Part shown: positions 1-8,580 of the stretch, piece by piece
Position numbering within the stretch: the stretch's first letter is position 1
How the letters are laid out: each line of letters begins with the position of its first letter
From: Alphaproteobacteria bacterium
Lineage (GTDB): Bacteria; Pseudomonadota; Alphaproteobacteria; Sphingomonadales; Sphingomonadaceae
Reading direction: 5' to 3'
Length of the DNA stretch: 64,000 nt
Assembly (NCBI GenBank): GCA_018823325.1
Contig: JAHJIJ010000006.1
Span: forward strand, 244,790 to 308,789
Position numbers and translations under genes: made by a program
The notes under the pieces: generated by a model
Databases searched by the model: none
What the model saw: only the letters and a program-made list of their open reading frames with translations
Told to the model about the DNA's origin: nothing

Positions 1-738
1 CTTCATCGCCTCGGGTTTGCCCTCGCCCTGATCGGGGTGATAATTGCGCACGAAGCGGGCGTAGAGCTTCATCTGGTCGGCATAGAACTCCGGCCGCATC
101 GCGCCGCCGCAGCTCCAGCTTTCGTTGCCGATGCCGAGATATTTGATCTTGTAGGGCTCGCGATGGCCATTCTCGGCCCGCTCCTTGCCGGCCGATGTGG
201 TCGGGTCCGCCGTCATGTAGGCGACCCAGTCCGCCGCTTCCTTCACGGTGCCCGAGCCGATGTTGACGTTCAAATAGACCTCGGCACCAACCTGCTTGGC
301 AAAGTCCATGAACTCATCGGTACCAAATGCGCTCGTCTCGACCGAGCCGCCCCAGTTGGAGTTGATCGAACTGCGCCGCTGGTCCGCCGGGCCGACGCCA
401 TCGCGCCAGTGATATTCGTCGGCAAAGCAGCCACCGGGCCAGCGCACCAGCGGCGTGCGGATCGCGCGCAGGGCATTGACCACATCGGTGCGGATGCCCC
501 GGACATTGGGGATCTTGCTATCCTTGCCGACCCAGACGCCGCCATAGATGCCGGTGCCCAGATGCTCGGCGAACTGGCCGAAGATGTCGCGGTTGATCGT
601 GGCGCCCGGCTTGCTTGCGTCGATGCGCACCTCGATCGGATCGTTCGCGCGGGCTTGCGCCGCAGCGGGCGTGGTCGCGGCGATGAGCGCCGGGACGGTC
701 ATGGCGGTGGCCAGCAGGGCCAGGGTGGCAAATCTCAA
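1..738 (-). CDS. Alpha-L-arabinofuranosidase, GH51 (3' part outside window)
   Basis: The first 246 residues of a secreted alpha-L-arabinofuranosidase, which removes L-arabinofuranose side chains from plant polysaccharides. The reading frame runs off the left edge. A signal peptide of about 28 residues ending in AAAQ is followed by the GH51 hallmark INRDIFGQFAEHLG and by YLGIGNES, whose Glu (about residue 206) is the expected acid/base; the nucleophile would lie off the edge. I chose the TTG at 738 because GGGGAGA sits seven bases upstream and the signal peptide starts there. It lies 51 bases behind the esterase gene on the same strand, so co-transcription is likely. Family assignment is firm; the exact polysaccharide is not known. 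Confidence 0.88.
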   Translation of the reverse strand, partial: MRFATLALLATAMTVPALIAATTPAAAQARANDPIEVRIDASKPGATINRDIFGQFAEHLGTGIYGGVWVGKDSKIPNVRGIRTDVVNALRAIRTPLVRWPGGCFADEYHWRDGVGPADQRRSSINSNWGGSVETSAFGTDEFMDFAKQVGAEVYLNVNIGSGTVKEAADWVAYMTADPTTSAGKERAENGHREPYKIKYLGIGNESWSCGGAMRPEFYADQMKLYARFVRNYHPDQGEGKPEAMK

Positions 739-789
739 GTTCAGTCTCCCCTCATGGTCGGAAATCGGTCGTTGTGATGTGGCATGATC

Positions 790-2766
790 TCAATCGCCTG
801 CGATCGGCAGTTCAAAGCCGGGGACGGGCAGGGCGCGTGCATCGAACAGATTGACGATCGGGCTGTCCGCCCAGCCATAGCGCACGCGCGTGGCGGCCTG
901 GCCGTCATCCCGAAGCCAGACGTCTGCCCCCGAGATCGCGGCCTGCGCGTAACGGCAACTTTCCTGCGTGTTGCCGCACAGCTCGAAGCCGATTGGCGCG
1001 GCGGCGCTCCACGCGGCAAGGCGCCCTTCCACGCCCGAGAACGCAACGCGAATTTGCCCCTGCGCGCGACCGGCGCTGACCGGCATGGGGAGCGCAATGC
1101 CCTGCGCCGCCATGGCGAGCCGCTCGCCGAGCAGCGTCTTGTTGGCCGGATGAATGTCCGTGCGTTCGCCAAGGTCGATGGCGGTCACGAGCGCGGCATT
1201 GCTGTCGCCTGCAACAAAAGCGCGCTGCTCCTCGCGAAGGCTGGCCCAGCCTGATGCCGTCGGCGCCAGCTGCGGCGCGCCGAAATTGGCAAGCTGCACG
1301 ACGAGCATGCGCAGGTCCGTGCCAAACTGACGCCGCCAGCCTGCGGTCAGCGCCCGCAGCCGATCCGCATAGCCCGGCAAATCGACATCGCTCTCGCCCT
1401 GATACCAGGCGGCACCCTTGAGGGCGATCTGCCCGAGCGGCGCGACCATGGCATTGTGCATGACGCCCAGCCCGCCATTGCCGTCCCACGGCGGCCGGGG
1501 CGGGAAGCTGGGGACCGGCGCGATGCTGTAGCGCCAGCCCTGCGCCAGCGGGACTGCGGCGCCGCCGTTGATCGTGAGCCTTAGCTGCTCGGCGCCCGTC
1601 GTGAAGCCGCCCTTGTCCCAGCTGTTGCTGATCGCGACCATGATTTCGTTGTCGCCCGCGCGCAGCAGGGCGGGGGGCAGGGCATAGCGGCGCGATTGGT
1701 CCCAGCTGAACGTGTTGCCCACGGCCCGGCCATTGACGAACGTCATGTCCATATCGTCCATGATGCCGAGTTCCAGCGTCGCGCCGGCCTGCGCCTGTGC
1801 GCTGGTGAGGCGCACGGTGCGGCGCAGCCAGACTGTGCCATTGGTATCACGAGCGAGCGGCGTTCCCGCCCAGTCGTTCCACACGCCGATGTGCGGCACA
1901 TCGCTCCAGGCGATGCTGTCGGGCCTCAACCATGGCTCGCTGCCATCGGCCTCTTCGCGATACCAGCGCTCCCATTGCGGCGCGAAGGCCGTAACGGCGC
2001 CCAGCGGATCGCTGTCATGCTGGCGCAGCATGGCCAGATCGTCTGCACCTTCGAGCGCGACAGCAGCATCGGGCGTCAGCCATGGCCGCAGGCGCGATCC
2101 GCCCCAGCTCGCATGGATGAGACCGATGGGGACGCGCTGCGCCGCCCGCAGCGCCGCGCCCATGAAATAGCAGGCCGCGGAAAAGCCCGGCACGCTCGCT
2201 GGCGTTGCCGTGCTCCAGCGGACCGGCGCGCCGAAGCGCTCGGCCGGCACGCTGGCGGTCATCTTTGGAATCTGGAGCAGCCGCAGGCCCGGATCATCGG
2301 CCCGCTGGGCGACCATCGATCCGTTCAGTCCCCGCTCGACAGGAAATTCCATATTGGACTGGCCCGAGCAGAGCCACACATCGCCGACGAGCAGGTCCTG
2401 AACCAGCGTAGCACTGCCGTCGGCGCCGGTGACGCGCAGGGTGAGCGGCGCGTCGCTGGCGGACCGGGGCGGAAAGTGCAGCGAAAAGGCCCCGTGCGCA
2501 TCTGCCGTTGCTGTCGCGCGCTGCTCGCCGAGCTGCGCCGTGATTCGTTCCTGCGGCCGGGCCGTGCCGGAAATGGTGATCGGGGCATCGCGCTGGATGA
2601 TGGCCTGATCGGTCCACGCTGCCGAAAGAAGAACGGGGGCGGCAAGAGCACCCTTTGCCGAGAGGCCAGCCAGAGTCAGACCGAGCAGTCGTACAATCTT
2701 GCAATGGCGCCCGATGCCGCGAGAGAACGCACTAACGCGGTTCTGCCGCGCGCTTTCAACGCTCAT
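790..2766 (-). CDS. Sialate O-acetylesterase-like SGNH esterase
   Basis: A secreted carbohydrate O-acetylesterase of the sialate O-acetylesterase (SASA) family. In this setting it more likely deacetylates plant glycans than sialic acid. After an N-terminal export segment ending near residue 42 (GALAAPVLL) comes an Ig-like region and then GDVWLCSGQSNMEF, in which Ser137 is the catalytic serine; a beta-sandwich insertion occupies the middle. About 658 residues is normal for the family. The ATG at 2766 has a GGAGAGG ribosome site; an ATG four codons upstream has no proper spacing. A LacI-type operator lies 23 bases upstream. The GH51 gene follows on the same strand, giving a debranching pair. 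Substrate is inferred. Confidence 0.88.
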   Translation of the reverse strand: MSVESARQNRVSAFSRGIGRHCKIVRLLGLTLAGLSAKGALAAPVLLSAAWTDQAIIQRDAPITISGTARPQERITAQLGEQRATATADAHGAFSLHFPPRSASDAPLTLRVTGADGSATLVQDLLVGDVWLCSGQSNMEFPVERGLNGSMVAQRADDPGLRLLQIPKMTASVPAERFGAPVRWSTATPASVPGFSAACYFMGAALRAAQRVPIGLIHASWGGSRLRPWLTPDAAVALEGADDLAMLRQHDSDPLGAVTAFAPQWERWYREEADGSEPWLRPDSIAWSDVPHIGVWNDWAGTPLARDTNGTVWLRRTVRLTSAQAQAGATLELGIMDDMDMTFVNGRAVGNTFSWDQSRRYALPPALLRAGDNEIMVAISNSWDKGGFTTGAEQLRLTINGGAAVPLAQGWRYSIAPVPSFPPRPPWDGNGGLGVMHNAMVAPLGQIALKGAAWYQGESDVDLPGYADRLRALTAGWRRQFGTDLRMLVVQLANFGAPQLAPTASGWASLREEQRAFVAGDSNAALVTAIDLGERTDIHPANKTLLGERLAMAAQGIALPMPVSAGRAQGQIRVAFSGVEGRLAAWSAAAPIGFELCGNTQESCRYAQAAISGADVWLRDDGQAATRVRYGWADSPIVNLFDARALPVPGFELPIAGD

Positions 2767-2788
2767 GCCCCTCTCCATCCTCTCTTCG

Positions 2789-2802
2789 TGGTAGCGGTAT
2801 CA
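2789..2802. promoter_or_regulatory. LacI-family operator (copy 1)
   Basis: The 14-mer TGGTAGCGGTATCA is a near-palindrome of the LacI/GalR type centred on CG. It resembles the TGTTAGCGCTACCA class I recall for sugar regulators of Caulobacter and sphingomonads. It sits just upstream of the esterase start. A second copy at 6587-6600 shares the core and the following TGAT. Confidence 0.6.
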
Positions 2803-2850
2803 TGATTGTGGAAACCGGATTCGGCAACCCCCTAAGTTCAGGCTGTTAAG

Positions 2851-3783
2851 TCAATCGTCGAACGGCTCGACGGTCTTGCGATTGCCGCGCAGGAAGCTGT
2901 CAGCCACGATGCACAAGGGCGCTGTGTCCACATCGCTCAGCCCGGCGCGGATGAGGTCCGCAAAGCGTGCGTAGAGCCCCGGATATTCAATGTCCGGGTT
3001 TTCCTGCGTTCCCGCGGGAAGCGTCAGCACTGCGCCGCCTTTCGCGAGGTGCAGTCTTCCGGCGTCGGTTTCCACGATGATGTCCCAGCTTTGCGGCCCG
3101 GTCTGCCGCCAGTCGAGATCCATATGGATCGGCGTGCCGAGCGTATCGGCAAGGTGCAGATCGGCTGCGATGGGTGCAGCGCGATTCTGTGGGAACTGGA
3201 GCGTCGCATCCTTCAGATAGACTGGCTCCGGCAGAATGTGTGTCAGGATCGAGAGCGCGTTGATGCCCGGATCGAACACGCCAAGCCCGCCCGGCTGCCA
3301 GATCCAGTCCTGCCCCGGATGCCAGACGCGCACGTCCTCCCGCCAGATGATGGAGACCTTCTCGATGCGCCGCCCCGCCAGCCACTGCCGTGCCGGCTCG
3401 ACACCGGCCGCATAGCGCGAATGCCAGGAGGCGAAGAGGGTCACCCCGGCCGCATCGGCGAGACTGCGCAGCGCAACGACTTCGGAGAGCGTCGCGCCCG
3501 GCGGCTTCTCCAGGAAGACACGAAGGCCCGCCTCGATGGCGCGGGCGGCAAGGGGGTAGCGCACCTGCGGCGGCGTGCAGAGTGCAATGGCGTCGATTGC
3601 CGGCCCCTGTGCGATCAGCGCTTCCAGATCGCTGAAATGCGGCACGCCATCCAGTCCGGCGGGTTGCCGGCTCACTGTCGCGGCCAGCCTGAACGCCGGA
3701 TTGGCGGCAATCGCCGGGAAATGCTGGTCCCGCGCGATCTTGCCGATGCCCTGCACGGCAAGGCGGATAGGAGCCATGCTCAT
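2851..3783 (-). CDS. L-arabinose / D-galactose 1-dehydrogenase (Gfo/Idh/MocA family)
   Basis: Oxidises L-arabinose (and usually D-galactose) to the lactone with NAD(P)+, the first step of the non-phosphorylating pentose pathway. The N-terminal nucleotide-binding fold shows GIGKIARDQHFPAI near residue 12 and the family motif EKPPGA near residue 95. The stretch from WREDVRVWHPGQ through GGLGVFDPGINALS is characteristic of the Azospirillum-type L-arabinose 1-dehydrogenase. Length of 310 residues is normal. Its ATG overlaps the stop of the upstream AraD1 gene as TAATG, so the two are translationally coupled. Cofactor and sugar preference cannot be read from sequence, but the arabinofuranosidase and semialdehyde dehydrogenase neighbours favour L-arabinose. 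Confidence 0.87.
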   Translation of the reverse strand: MSMAPIRLAVQGIGKIARDQHFPAIAANPAFRLAATVSRQPAGLDGVPHFSDLEALIAQGPAIDAIALCTPPQVRYPLAARAIEAGLRVFLEKPPGATLSEVVALRSLADAAGVTLFASWHSRYAAGVEPARQWLAGRRIEKVSIIWREDVRVWHPGQDWIWQPGGLGVFDPGINALSILTHILPEPVYLKDATLQFPQNRAAPIAADLHLADTLGTPIHMDLDWRQTGPQSWDIIVETDAGRLHLAKGGAVLTLPAGTQENPDIEYPGLYARFADLIRAGLSDVDTAPLCIVADSFLRGNRKTVEPFDD

Positions 3784-4775
3784 TACAGCGCGCCGGGGCT
3801 GATGCGCGTGTCAGCCGCGCGCGCGAGCGGATTGGAAACGGGCAGGGCAAAGGGCGCCGCCGCAATCTCGAAGACATCGCCCTCCTGCGCCGTGACGCCG
3901 TCGCTGAACGAAAGCGTCGCCGTCCCGAAGAAATGGACATGCAGGTCGCCGGGCCTGCGGAACAAAGCATATTTGAAGTGATGATGCTCTAGATTGGCGA
4001 TGCTGTGCGACATGTTGGCCTCGCCCGAGAGGAAAGGCTTCTCCCACAGCACAGCGTCTCCGCGCCGGATGCGGCTCGTGCCTTCGATATGCGCCGGCGC
4101 CGGGCCAAGCAGCAGCTCCGGGCCAAGCGCGGCCTTGCGCAGCTTGGAGTGGGCGAGCCACAGATAATTGTGCCGCTCGGTCACATGATCGCTGAACTCA
4201 TTGGCCAGCGCGAAGCCGATCCGCCAGGGCTTGCCCTCGGCATCGATGATGTAGACGCCCGCCAGCTCCGGCTCCTCGCCGCCATCTTTGGCAAAGGCAG
4301 GCATCTCCAGCGGCTGGTGCGGCCCAACGAGTTGCGAGCCATCGCCCTTGTAGAACCATTCAGGCTGCTGGCCGGTTTCGCCGGGCGCGGGCTTGCCGCC
4401 TTCCAGACCCTCCAGGAACATCCGCATGGAATCGGTCTGTGTTTCCGCCTGCAGCGCCTGTTTGTGCATCTTGTCGCGCCCTTCGGCGGAACCAAGATGA
4501 GTGAGGCCGGTGCCGGTCATCAGCAGGTGCGCCGGGTCCTCATGATCGATGGGGGCAAGCAGGCGGCCCGCCGCGAATGCCTCGGCCAGATCGACCTGGT
4601 CGCCCTTGCGGTATTGCTGCACGGTCTCCAGCAGCGAATGGCGCCGGTCGAGCGCCTCCTGTGCCAGCGCGCGGATGCTGCTCGTACCCTCCAGCAGCCA
4701 GGCCTCGTCATCGATCGCGAGAATGACCGATCGCTCGCCCGAAGATGCGCGATGCTGAAGCAGACGCGTTGCCAT
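3783..4775 (-). CDS. AraD1/GguC family protein, fumarylacetoacetate hydrolase fold
   Basis: A 330-residue protein of the FAH superfamily, of the AraD1/GguC type found in oxidative pentose operons. It probably acts on a 2-keto-3-deoxy-pentonate or a related keto acid. Visible features are the acidic metal-site region around GVYIIDAEGKPWRIGFALANEFSDH and the C-terminal FAH core (RPGDLHVHFFGTATLSFSDG). The ATG at 4775 is preceded by AGGAGAGGG at good spacing. It lies between the semialdehyde dehydrogenase (75 bases upstream) and the sugar dehydrogenase (overlapping) in one leftward operon. The precise reaction (dehydratase, dehydrogenase-coupled hydrolase or lactonase) is not settled by sequence. 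Confidence 0.82.
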   Translation of the reverse strand: MATRLLQHRASSGERSVILAIDDEAWLLEGTSSIRALAQEALDRRHSLLETVQQYRKGDQVDLAEAFAAGRLLAPIDHEDPAHLLMTGTGLTHLGSAEGRDKMHKQALQAETQTDSMRMFLEGLEGGKPAPGETGQQPEWFYKGDGSQLVGPHQPLEMPAFAKDGGEEPELAGVYIIDAEGKPWRIGFALANEFSDHVTERHNYLWLAHSKLRKAALGPELLLGPAPAHIEGTSRIRRGDAVLWEKPFLSGEANMSHSIANLEHHHFKYALFRRPGDLHVHFFGTATLSFSDGVTAQEGDVFEIAAAPFALPVSNPLARAADTRISPGAL

Positions 4776-4849
4776 TCCGATTCCCTCTCCTGATTGTCGC
4801 GCGCTCTGGCCGCGCCCCGATAGATCCAATGGTGTCGCCTGCCTGATCC

Positions 4850-6382
4850 TTACCGGCCCGCGAGCATGGCACCATCATAGATGCGCGGAGTGCCGTCGCC
4901 GAGCGCGTTGTCCCGCAGCGGCTCCGGCAGCACGGATTGCGCGAGGTTCTGATAGCTTACCGGCCGCAGGAAACGGTCGATCGCCAGGCTGCCGACGGAG
5001 GTCGTCCGTCCGTCCGAGGTGGCCGGGAACGGACCGCCGTGCACCATCGCGTGCGAGACCTCCACGCCGGTCGGCCAGCCATTGGCGAGAATTCGGCCGA
5101 CCTTGCGCTCCAGCAGCGGGAGCAGCCGGGCTGCCAGCGGCTCGTCGCCTGTATCCATGTGCAGCGTTGCCGTCAGCTGCCCTTCCAGTGCACGGATCAG
5201 CGCGATCATCTCGTCCTCGCTGGTGCAGCGCACCAGCAGGCCACTGGCGCCGAACACTTCGTTTGCGAGATTGGGATCGGCGAGGAAGGCCTTTGCCGTC
5301 GTCTGGAACAGGCTGGTCCCGCCGCATGTCCCTTCGCCCGGTGCGCCCGTGGCCAGCGTCTCCACCTCGGCGTGGGAAGCAAAGGCCTCGACGCCTTTCA
5401 GATAAGCCTCGCGAATGCCGGCAGTGAGCATCGTCTGCGGTTGGGCGGCCTTCACGCCCTCGGTGGCGGAGGCGACGAAGGCATCGAGACCGTCCCCCTC
5501 CAATGCCAGGAGGAGGCCGGGATTGGTGCAGAATTGCCCGGCACCCATGGTCAGCGACCCGACGAAGGCCGTGCCCAGCGCCCCGCCGCGCGCCTTCAGC
5601 GCCTCCGGCAACAGGAGGACCGGATTGATGCTGGACATTTCTGCATAGACGGGGATCGGCACTTCGCGTGCCTGCGCGAGCCGGAGAAGCGCCAGCCCGC
5701 CCGCGCGCGATCCCGTGAAGCCGACGGCCGCGATGCGCGGGTCCTGCACCAGCGCCGCACCGAGCTCATGGGAGGGCCCGGTAATCTGGCTGAAGACGCC
5801 GTCCGGCAACCCGCAGGCTTTGACGGCGGCGCTCATGGCCTGCGCCACCAGTGCAGCAGTCGCCGGGTGTGCGGGGTGGCCCTTGACGACGACGGGGCAT
5901 CCGGCGGCCAGTGCCGATGCGGTGTCGCCGCCAGCCGTCGAGAACGCGAGGGGGAAGTTGGAGGCCCCGAATACCGCGACCGGACCCACCGGGATCATCC
6001 GCAGCCGCAGGTCCGGGCGGGGCAGGGGCTGGCGCTCCGGCATGGCGGGGTCAATGCGCAATTGCTGCCACCAGCCTTTGCGGACGACATCGGCAAACAT
6101 CCGCAATTGCCCGACGGTGCGCCCACGCTCGCCTTCGAGCCGGGCGCGCGGCAGGCCGCTCTCGCGCATCGCGTTTTCGATCAGCGCATCGCCCAGCGCG
6201 ATGATTTCCTCGCCGCAACGTTCCAGAAACGCCGCGCGCGCCTCGCGGCTCGTGGCGCGGTAAGTTTCGAAGGCATCTTCCGCAGCTGCGCAGGCCGCAG
6301 CGACATCCTGAGGGCCGTGGACGGGGAAGGGGTCGCCATAAGGCGCGCCGGTCTCAGCGGTGATCGAGCGGAATTCGGTCAT
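4850..6382 (-). CDS. Alpha-ketoglutaric semialdehyde dehydrogenase (ALDH superfamily)
   Basis: Oxidises 2,5-dioxopentanoate to 2-oxoglutarate with NAD(P)+, the last step that feeds pentose carbon into the TCA cycle. The protein has the ALDH fold: the cofactor-binding stretch [28 protein letters not shown], and the catalytic cysteine in [10 protein letters not shown]. These are typical of the KGSADH subgroup that carries GASNFP rather than the common APWNFP. Of two nearby ATGs, 6382 is preferred because AAGGAG lies seven bases upstream of it. It is the first gene of the leftward operon. A long intergenic region upstream carries a LacI-type operator and an AT-rich palindrome. Confidence 0.88.
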   Translation of the reverse strand: MTEFRSITAETGAPYGDPFPVHGPQDVAAACAAAEDAFETYRATSREARAAFLERCGEEIIALGDALIENAMRESGLPRARLEGERGRTVGQLRMFADVVRKGWWQQLRIDPAMPERQPLPRPDLRLRMIPVGPVAVFGASNFPLAFSTAGGDTASALAAGCPVVVKGHPAHPATAALVAQAMSAAVKACGLPDGVFSQITGPSHELGAALVQDPRIAAVGFTGSRAGGLALLRLAQAREVPIPVYAEMSSINPVLLLPEALKARGGALGTAFVGSLTMGAGQFCTNPGLLLALEGDGLDAFVASATEGVKAAQPQTMLTAGIREAYLKGVEAFASHAEVETLATGAPGEGTCGGTSLFQTTAKAFLADPNLANEVFGASGLLVRCTSEDEMIALIRALEGQLTATLHMDTGDEPLAARLLPLLERKVGRILANGWPTGVEVSHAMVHGGPFPATSDGRTTSVGSLAIDRFLRPVSYQNLAQSVLPEPLRDNALGDGTPRIYDGAMLAGR

Positions 6383-6452
6383 GAGCATGCTCCTTTGATT
6401 ACTCCGACATATTGAGCCGGTTCGGCAAACGCAACGCCAGCATCGGGACGAT

Positions 6453-6464
6453 CAAAAATTTTTG
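6453..6464. promoter_or_regulatory. Perfect AT-rich palindrome upstream of the arabinose operon
   Basis: CAAAAATTTTTG is a perfect 12-base palindrome about 70 bases upstream of the semialdehyde dehydrogenase start. It could be a protein site or part of a leader. No function is established by sequence alone. Confidence 0.3.
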
Positions 6465-6586
6465 CAGCCATCACTCTTTCGTTCATACGCCGGGGCCGGT
6501 TGTGCTGGCGCCCCTGAATACGACATCGAGTCTATTGTCGGACCAGACTGTGCCTTTCAAACGCTTCAGTGCTTCCGATCTTTCCA

Positions 6587-6600
6587 TGGTAACGCTAACA
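6587..6600. promoter_or_regulatory. LacI-family operator (copy 2)
   Basis: TGGTAACGCTAACA, followed by TGAT, matches the site at 2789-2802 in the CG-centred core and flank. It lies between the divergent arabinose operon (leftward) and the antiporter gene (rightward, 60 bases away), so it may serve either. A weak leftward promoter (TTGAAA, 17 bases, CAATAG) lies between this site and the operon. Confidence 0.6.
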
Positions 6601-6659
6601 TGATAGCATTTCCAGAGAGGATGAACGCCCGATAAGGCGTCAGGCAAAGGAGGGGTCGC

Positions 6660-8006
6660 GTGGAGCAAACCATGCTGGATCAGATCATGACCACATTTGG
6701 CACGCTCCTGTCGCCACATGGACCAGCCGTGCAGGCCGCCACCAGTTTCACCCCTTCGGACTACTGCGTTCGCTTCTTTCTCCAGCTCGCCATCATTCTG
6801 ATGACCTGCCGCATTGTTGGCTGGCTCGGGCGAAAGCTGCTGGGGCAACCGCAGGTGGTGGGAGAAATGATCGCCGGCGTGGTGCTCGGCCCGTCGTTGT
6901 TCGGCCTGCTCGCGCCCGATCTCCAGAGCGCCGTGTTCCCAGAGGAAACGAGCAATATTCTCTATGTCGGGGCGCAGCTTGGCGTTGGCTTGTACATGTT
7001 CATCGTCGGGCTCAGCTTGCGGCTCGACCACGTTCAGGCAAAGGCACGCGCGGCTATGGCCGTCTCAGCGGCCGGCATCGCAGCACCGTTTCTGCTGGCT
7101 GCATTGATCACGCCTGGGCTGCTGGCGGTCGATGGGCTGTTCAGCGAAGGGATCAGTCAGGGCAGCGCGACTTTGTTCCTCGGCGCCTGCATCGCGCTCA
7201 CCGCCTTTCCCATGCTGGCACGGATCATCAACGAGCGGGGTCTTGCGCATTCCTCGCTCGGCACGCTCTCGCTCACGGCCGGCGCGTTCGATGATGCCGC
7301 CTCCTGGTGTGTACTGGCGATTGTGCTTGCGACCTTCGGCGCGGGGCCGGGCGTGGCTGTGGTCGCGATTGGCGGGGCGCTGCTCTACGGCGCGTTCATG
7401 CTCATCGTCGGGCGCCGATTGCTCGCGCCGCTCGGTCGCATGGTGGAAGCAGAAGGCGAGATGAGCATGACGGTGCTTGCCATCACGCTGGCGCTTTTCA
7501 GCTGTTCCGCCTTCCTGATGGACGCGATCGGCATCCATGCGATTTTTGGCGGCTTCCTGTTGGGGGCCTGCATGCCGCGCGGTCTGTTTGTGGCTGAGTT
7601 GAAGCGCAAGGTGGAGCCGCTGGTGGTCGTCCTCCTGCTTCCCATGTTCTTCACCTATTCCGGTCTCAACACCCGTATGGACATGGTCAATTCCTTCACG
7701 CTGCTGGCCACCGCGCTCGGTATTCTGCTCGTGTCGATTCTTGCCAAGTTCGGCGCCTGCTGGGCTGCGGCCCGGCTGGCGGGAGAAGACAACCGCACCG
7801 CGCTCGGCATCGGCGCCCTGATGAATGCTCGCGGTCTCATGGAGCTGATCATCATCAACATTGGGCTTCAGAAGGGCATCATCGGCCCCACGCTCTTTGC
7901 CATGCTGGTGCTCATGGCCATCGTCACCACCATGATGGCAGGTCCGTTGTTTGAGCTGGTCTATGGGCGGCGCGCGCGCGGAAGGCGCGTTGGGCGCTTT
8001 CGATAG
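6660..8006 (+). CDS. CPA2-family cation:proton antiporter
   Basis: A 448-residue inner-membrane antiporter with about 12 hydrophobic segments, exchanging Na+ or K+ for protons. Family signatures are VVGEMIAGVVLGPSLFG in the second segment, ALTAFPMLARII, and the buried double acid-type region GAFDDAASW. NARGLMELIIINIG near the C-terminus is also typical of the NapA/KefB branch. There is no C-terminal TrkA-N domain, so it is not a full KefB. The GTG at 6660 has a strong AAAGGAGG site; an ATG four codons later is the alternative. It is divergent from the arabinose operon and stands alone. Ion specificity is not predictable. Confidence 0.87.
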   Translation: MEQTMLDQIMTTFGTLLSPHGPAVQAATSFTPSDYCVRFFLQLAIILMTCRIVGWLGRKLLGQPQVVGEMIAGVVLGPSLFGLLAPDLQSAVFPEETSNILYVGAQLGVGLYMFIVGLSLRLDHVQAKARAAMAVSAAGIAAPFLLAALITPGLLAVDGLFSEGISQGSATLFLGACIALTAFPMLARIINERGLAHSSLGTLSLTAGAFDDAASWCVLAIVLATFGAGPGVAVVAIGGALLYGAFMLIVGRRLLAPLGRMVEAEGEMSMTVLAITLALFSCSAFLMDAIGIHAIFGGFLLGACMPRGLFVAELKRKVEPLVVVLLLPMFFTYSGLNTRMDMVNSFTLLATALGILLVSILAKFGACWAAARLAGEDNRTALGIGALMNARGLMELIIINIGLQKGIIGPTLFAMLVLMAIVTTMMAGPLFELVYGRRARGRRVGRFR

Positions 8007-8094
8007 CGGCTTTGCATCGCCGCCTGGTCTCAAGCCTGCAGAATGAGTATTGGTCCCGCCCCCTGAGAGCGCCTTGTGAGCGCATGGAGAAGAG

Positions 8095-8169
8095 TGGTGA
8101 CCCCTACGGGAATCGAACCCGTGTTTCAGCCGTGAAAGGGCCGCGTCCTAACCGCTAGACGAAGGGGCC
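8095..8169 (-). tRNA. tRNA-Glu (TTC)
   Basis: On the minus strand the acceptor stem GGCCCCT pairs with AGGGGTC with one G-T pair. The T arm reads GGGTTCGAATCCC. The anticodon loop gives TTC. The discriminator A and CCA are encoded at the 3' end (8095-8097). Confidence 0.96.
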
Positions 8170-8334
8170 ATCATGCCGGTCCGATCGCGGAGCCGGCGGC
8201 AGGTCCGGCGCCTATGCCGTGCGATGGACGGGGAGGCAAGTCCAAAAAGACCAAAGGCGGTGCAGAAATATGTCTATCCACCCGTCGGCCTGAGTCGGGA
8301 GAGGGAGGCGATGAATTTGCTTGCAAGCAGTCCC

Positions 8335-8410
<76 letters not shown>

Positions 8411-8580
8411 CAGGGAGGGCTGCCTATAGGCAAGGGCGAAAAGGAATGCAATCCGGTTTTGCGCCACGGCTCGCGGTCCGGAAGGCGCGGATCTGCAGGC
8501 GGATGGATCGCTGAAAACCGTGCGCGGAAAGGGACAAATTCTTTGGGTGGAGCCAGGCCCTCGAGAACGAGCTCTTGTCC

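Noticed and set aside
4937..6415. 492-codon rightward frame opposite the semialdehyde dehydrogenase
   Set aside because: Composition is that of a shadow frame (Arg/Gly/His-rich, no domain). The leftward ALDH is unmistakable.
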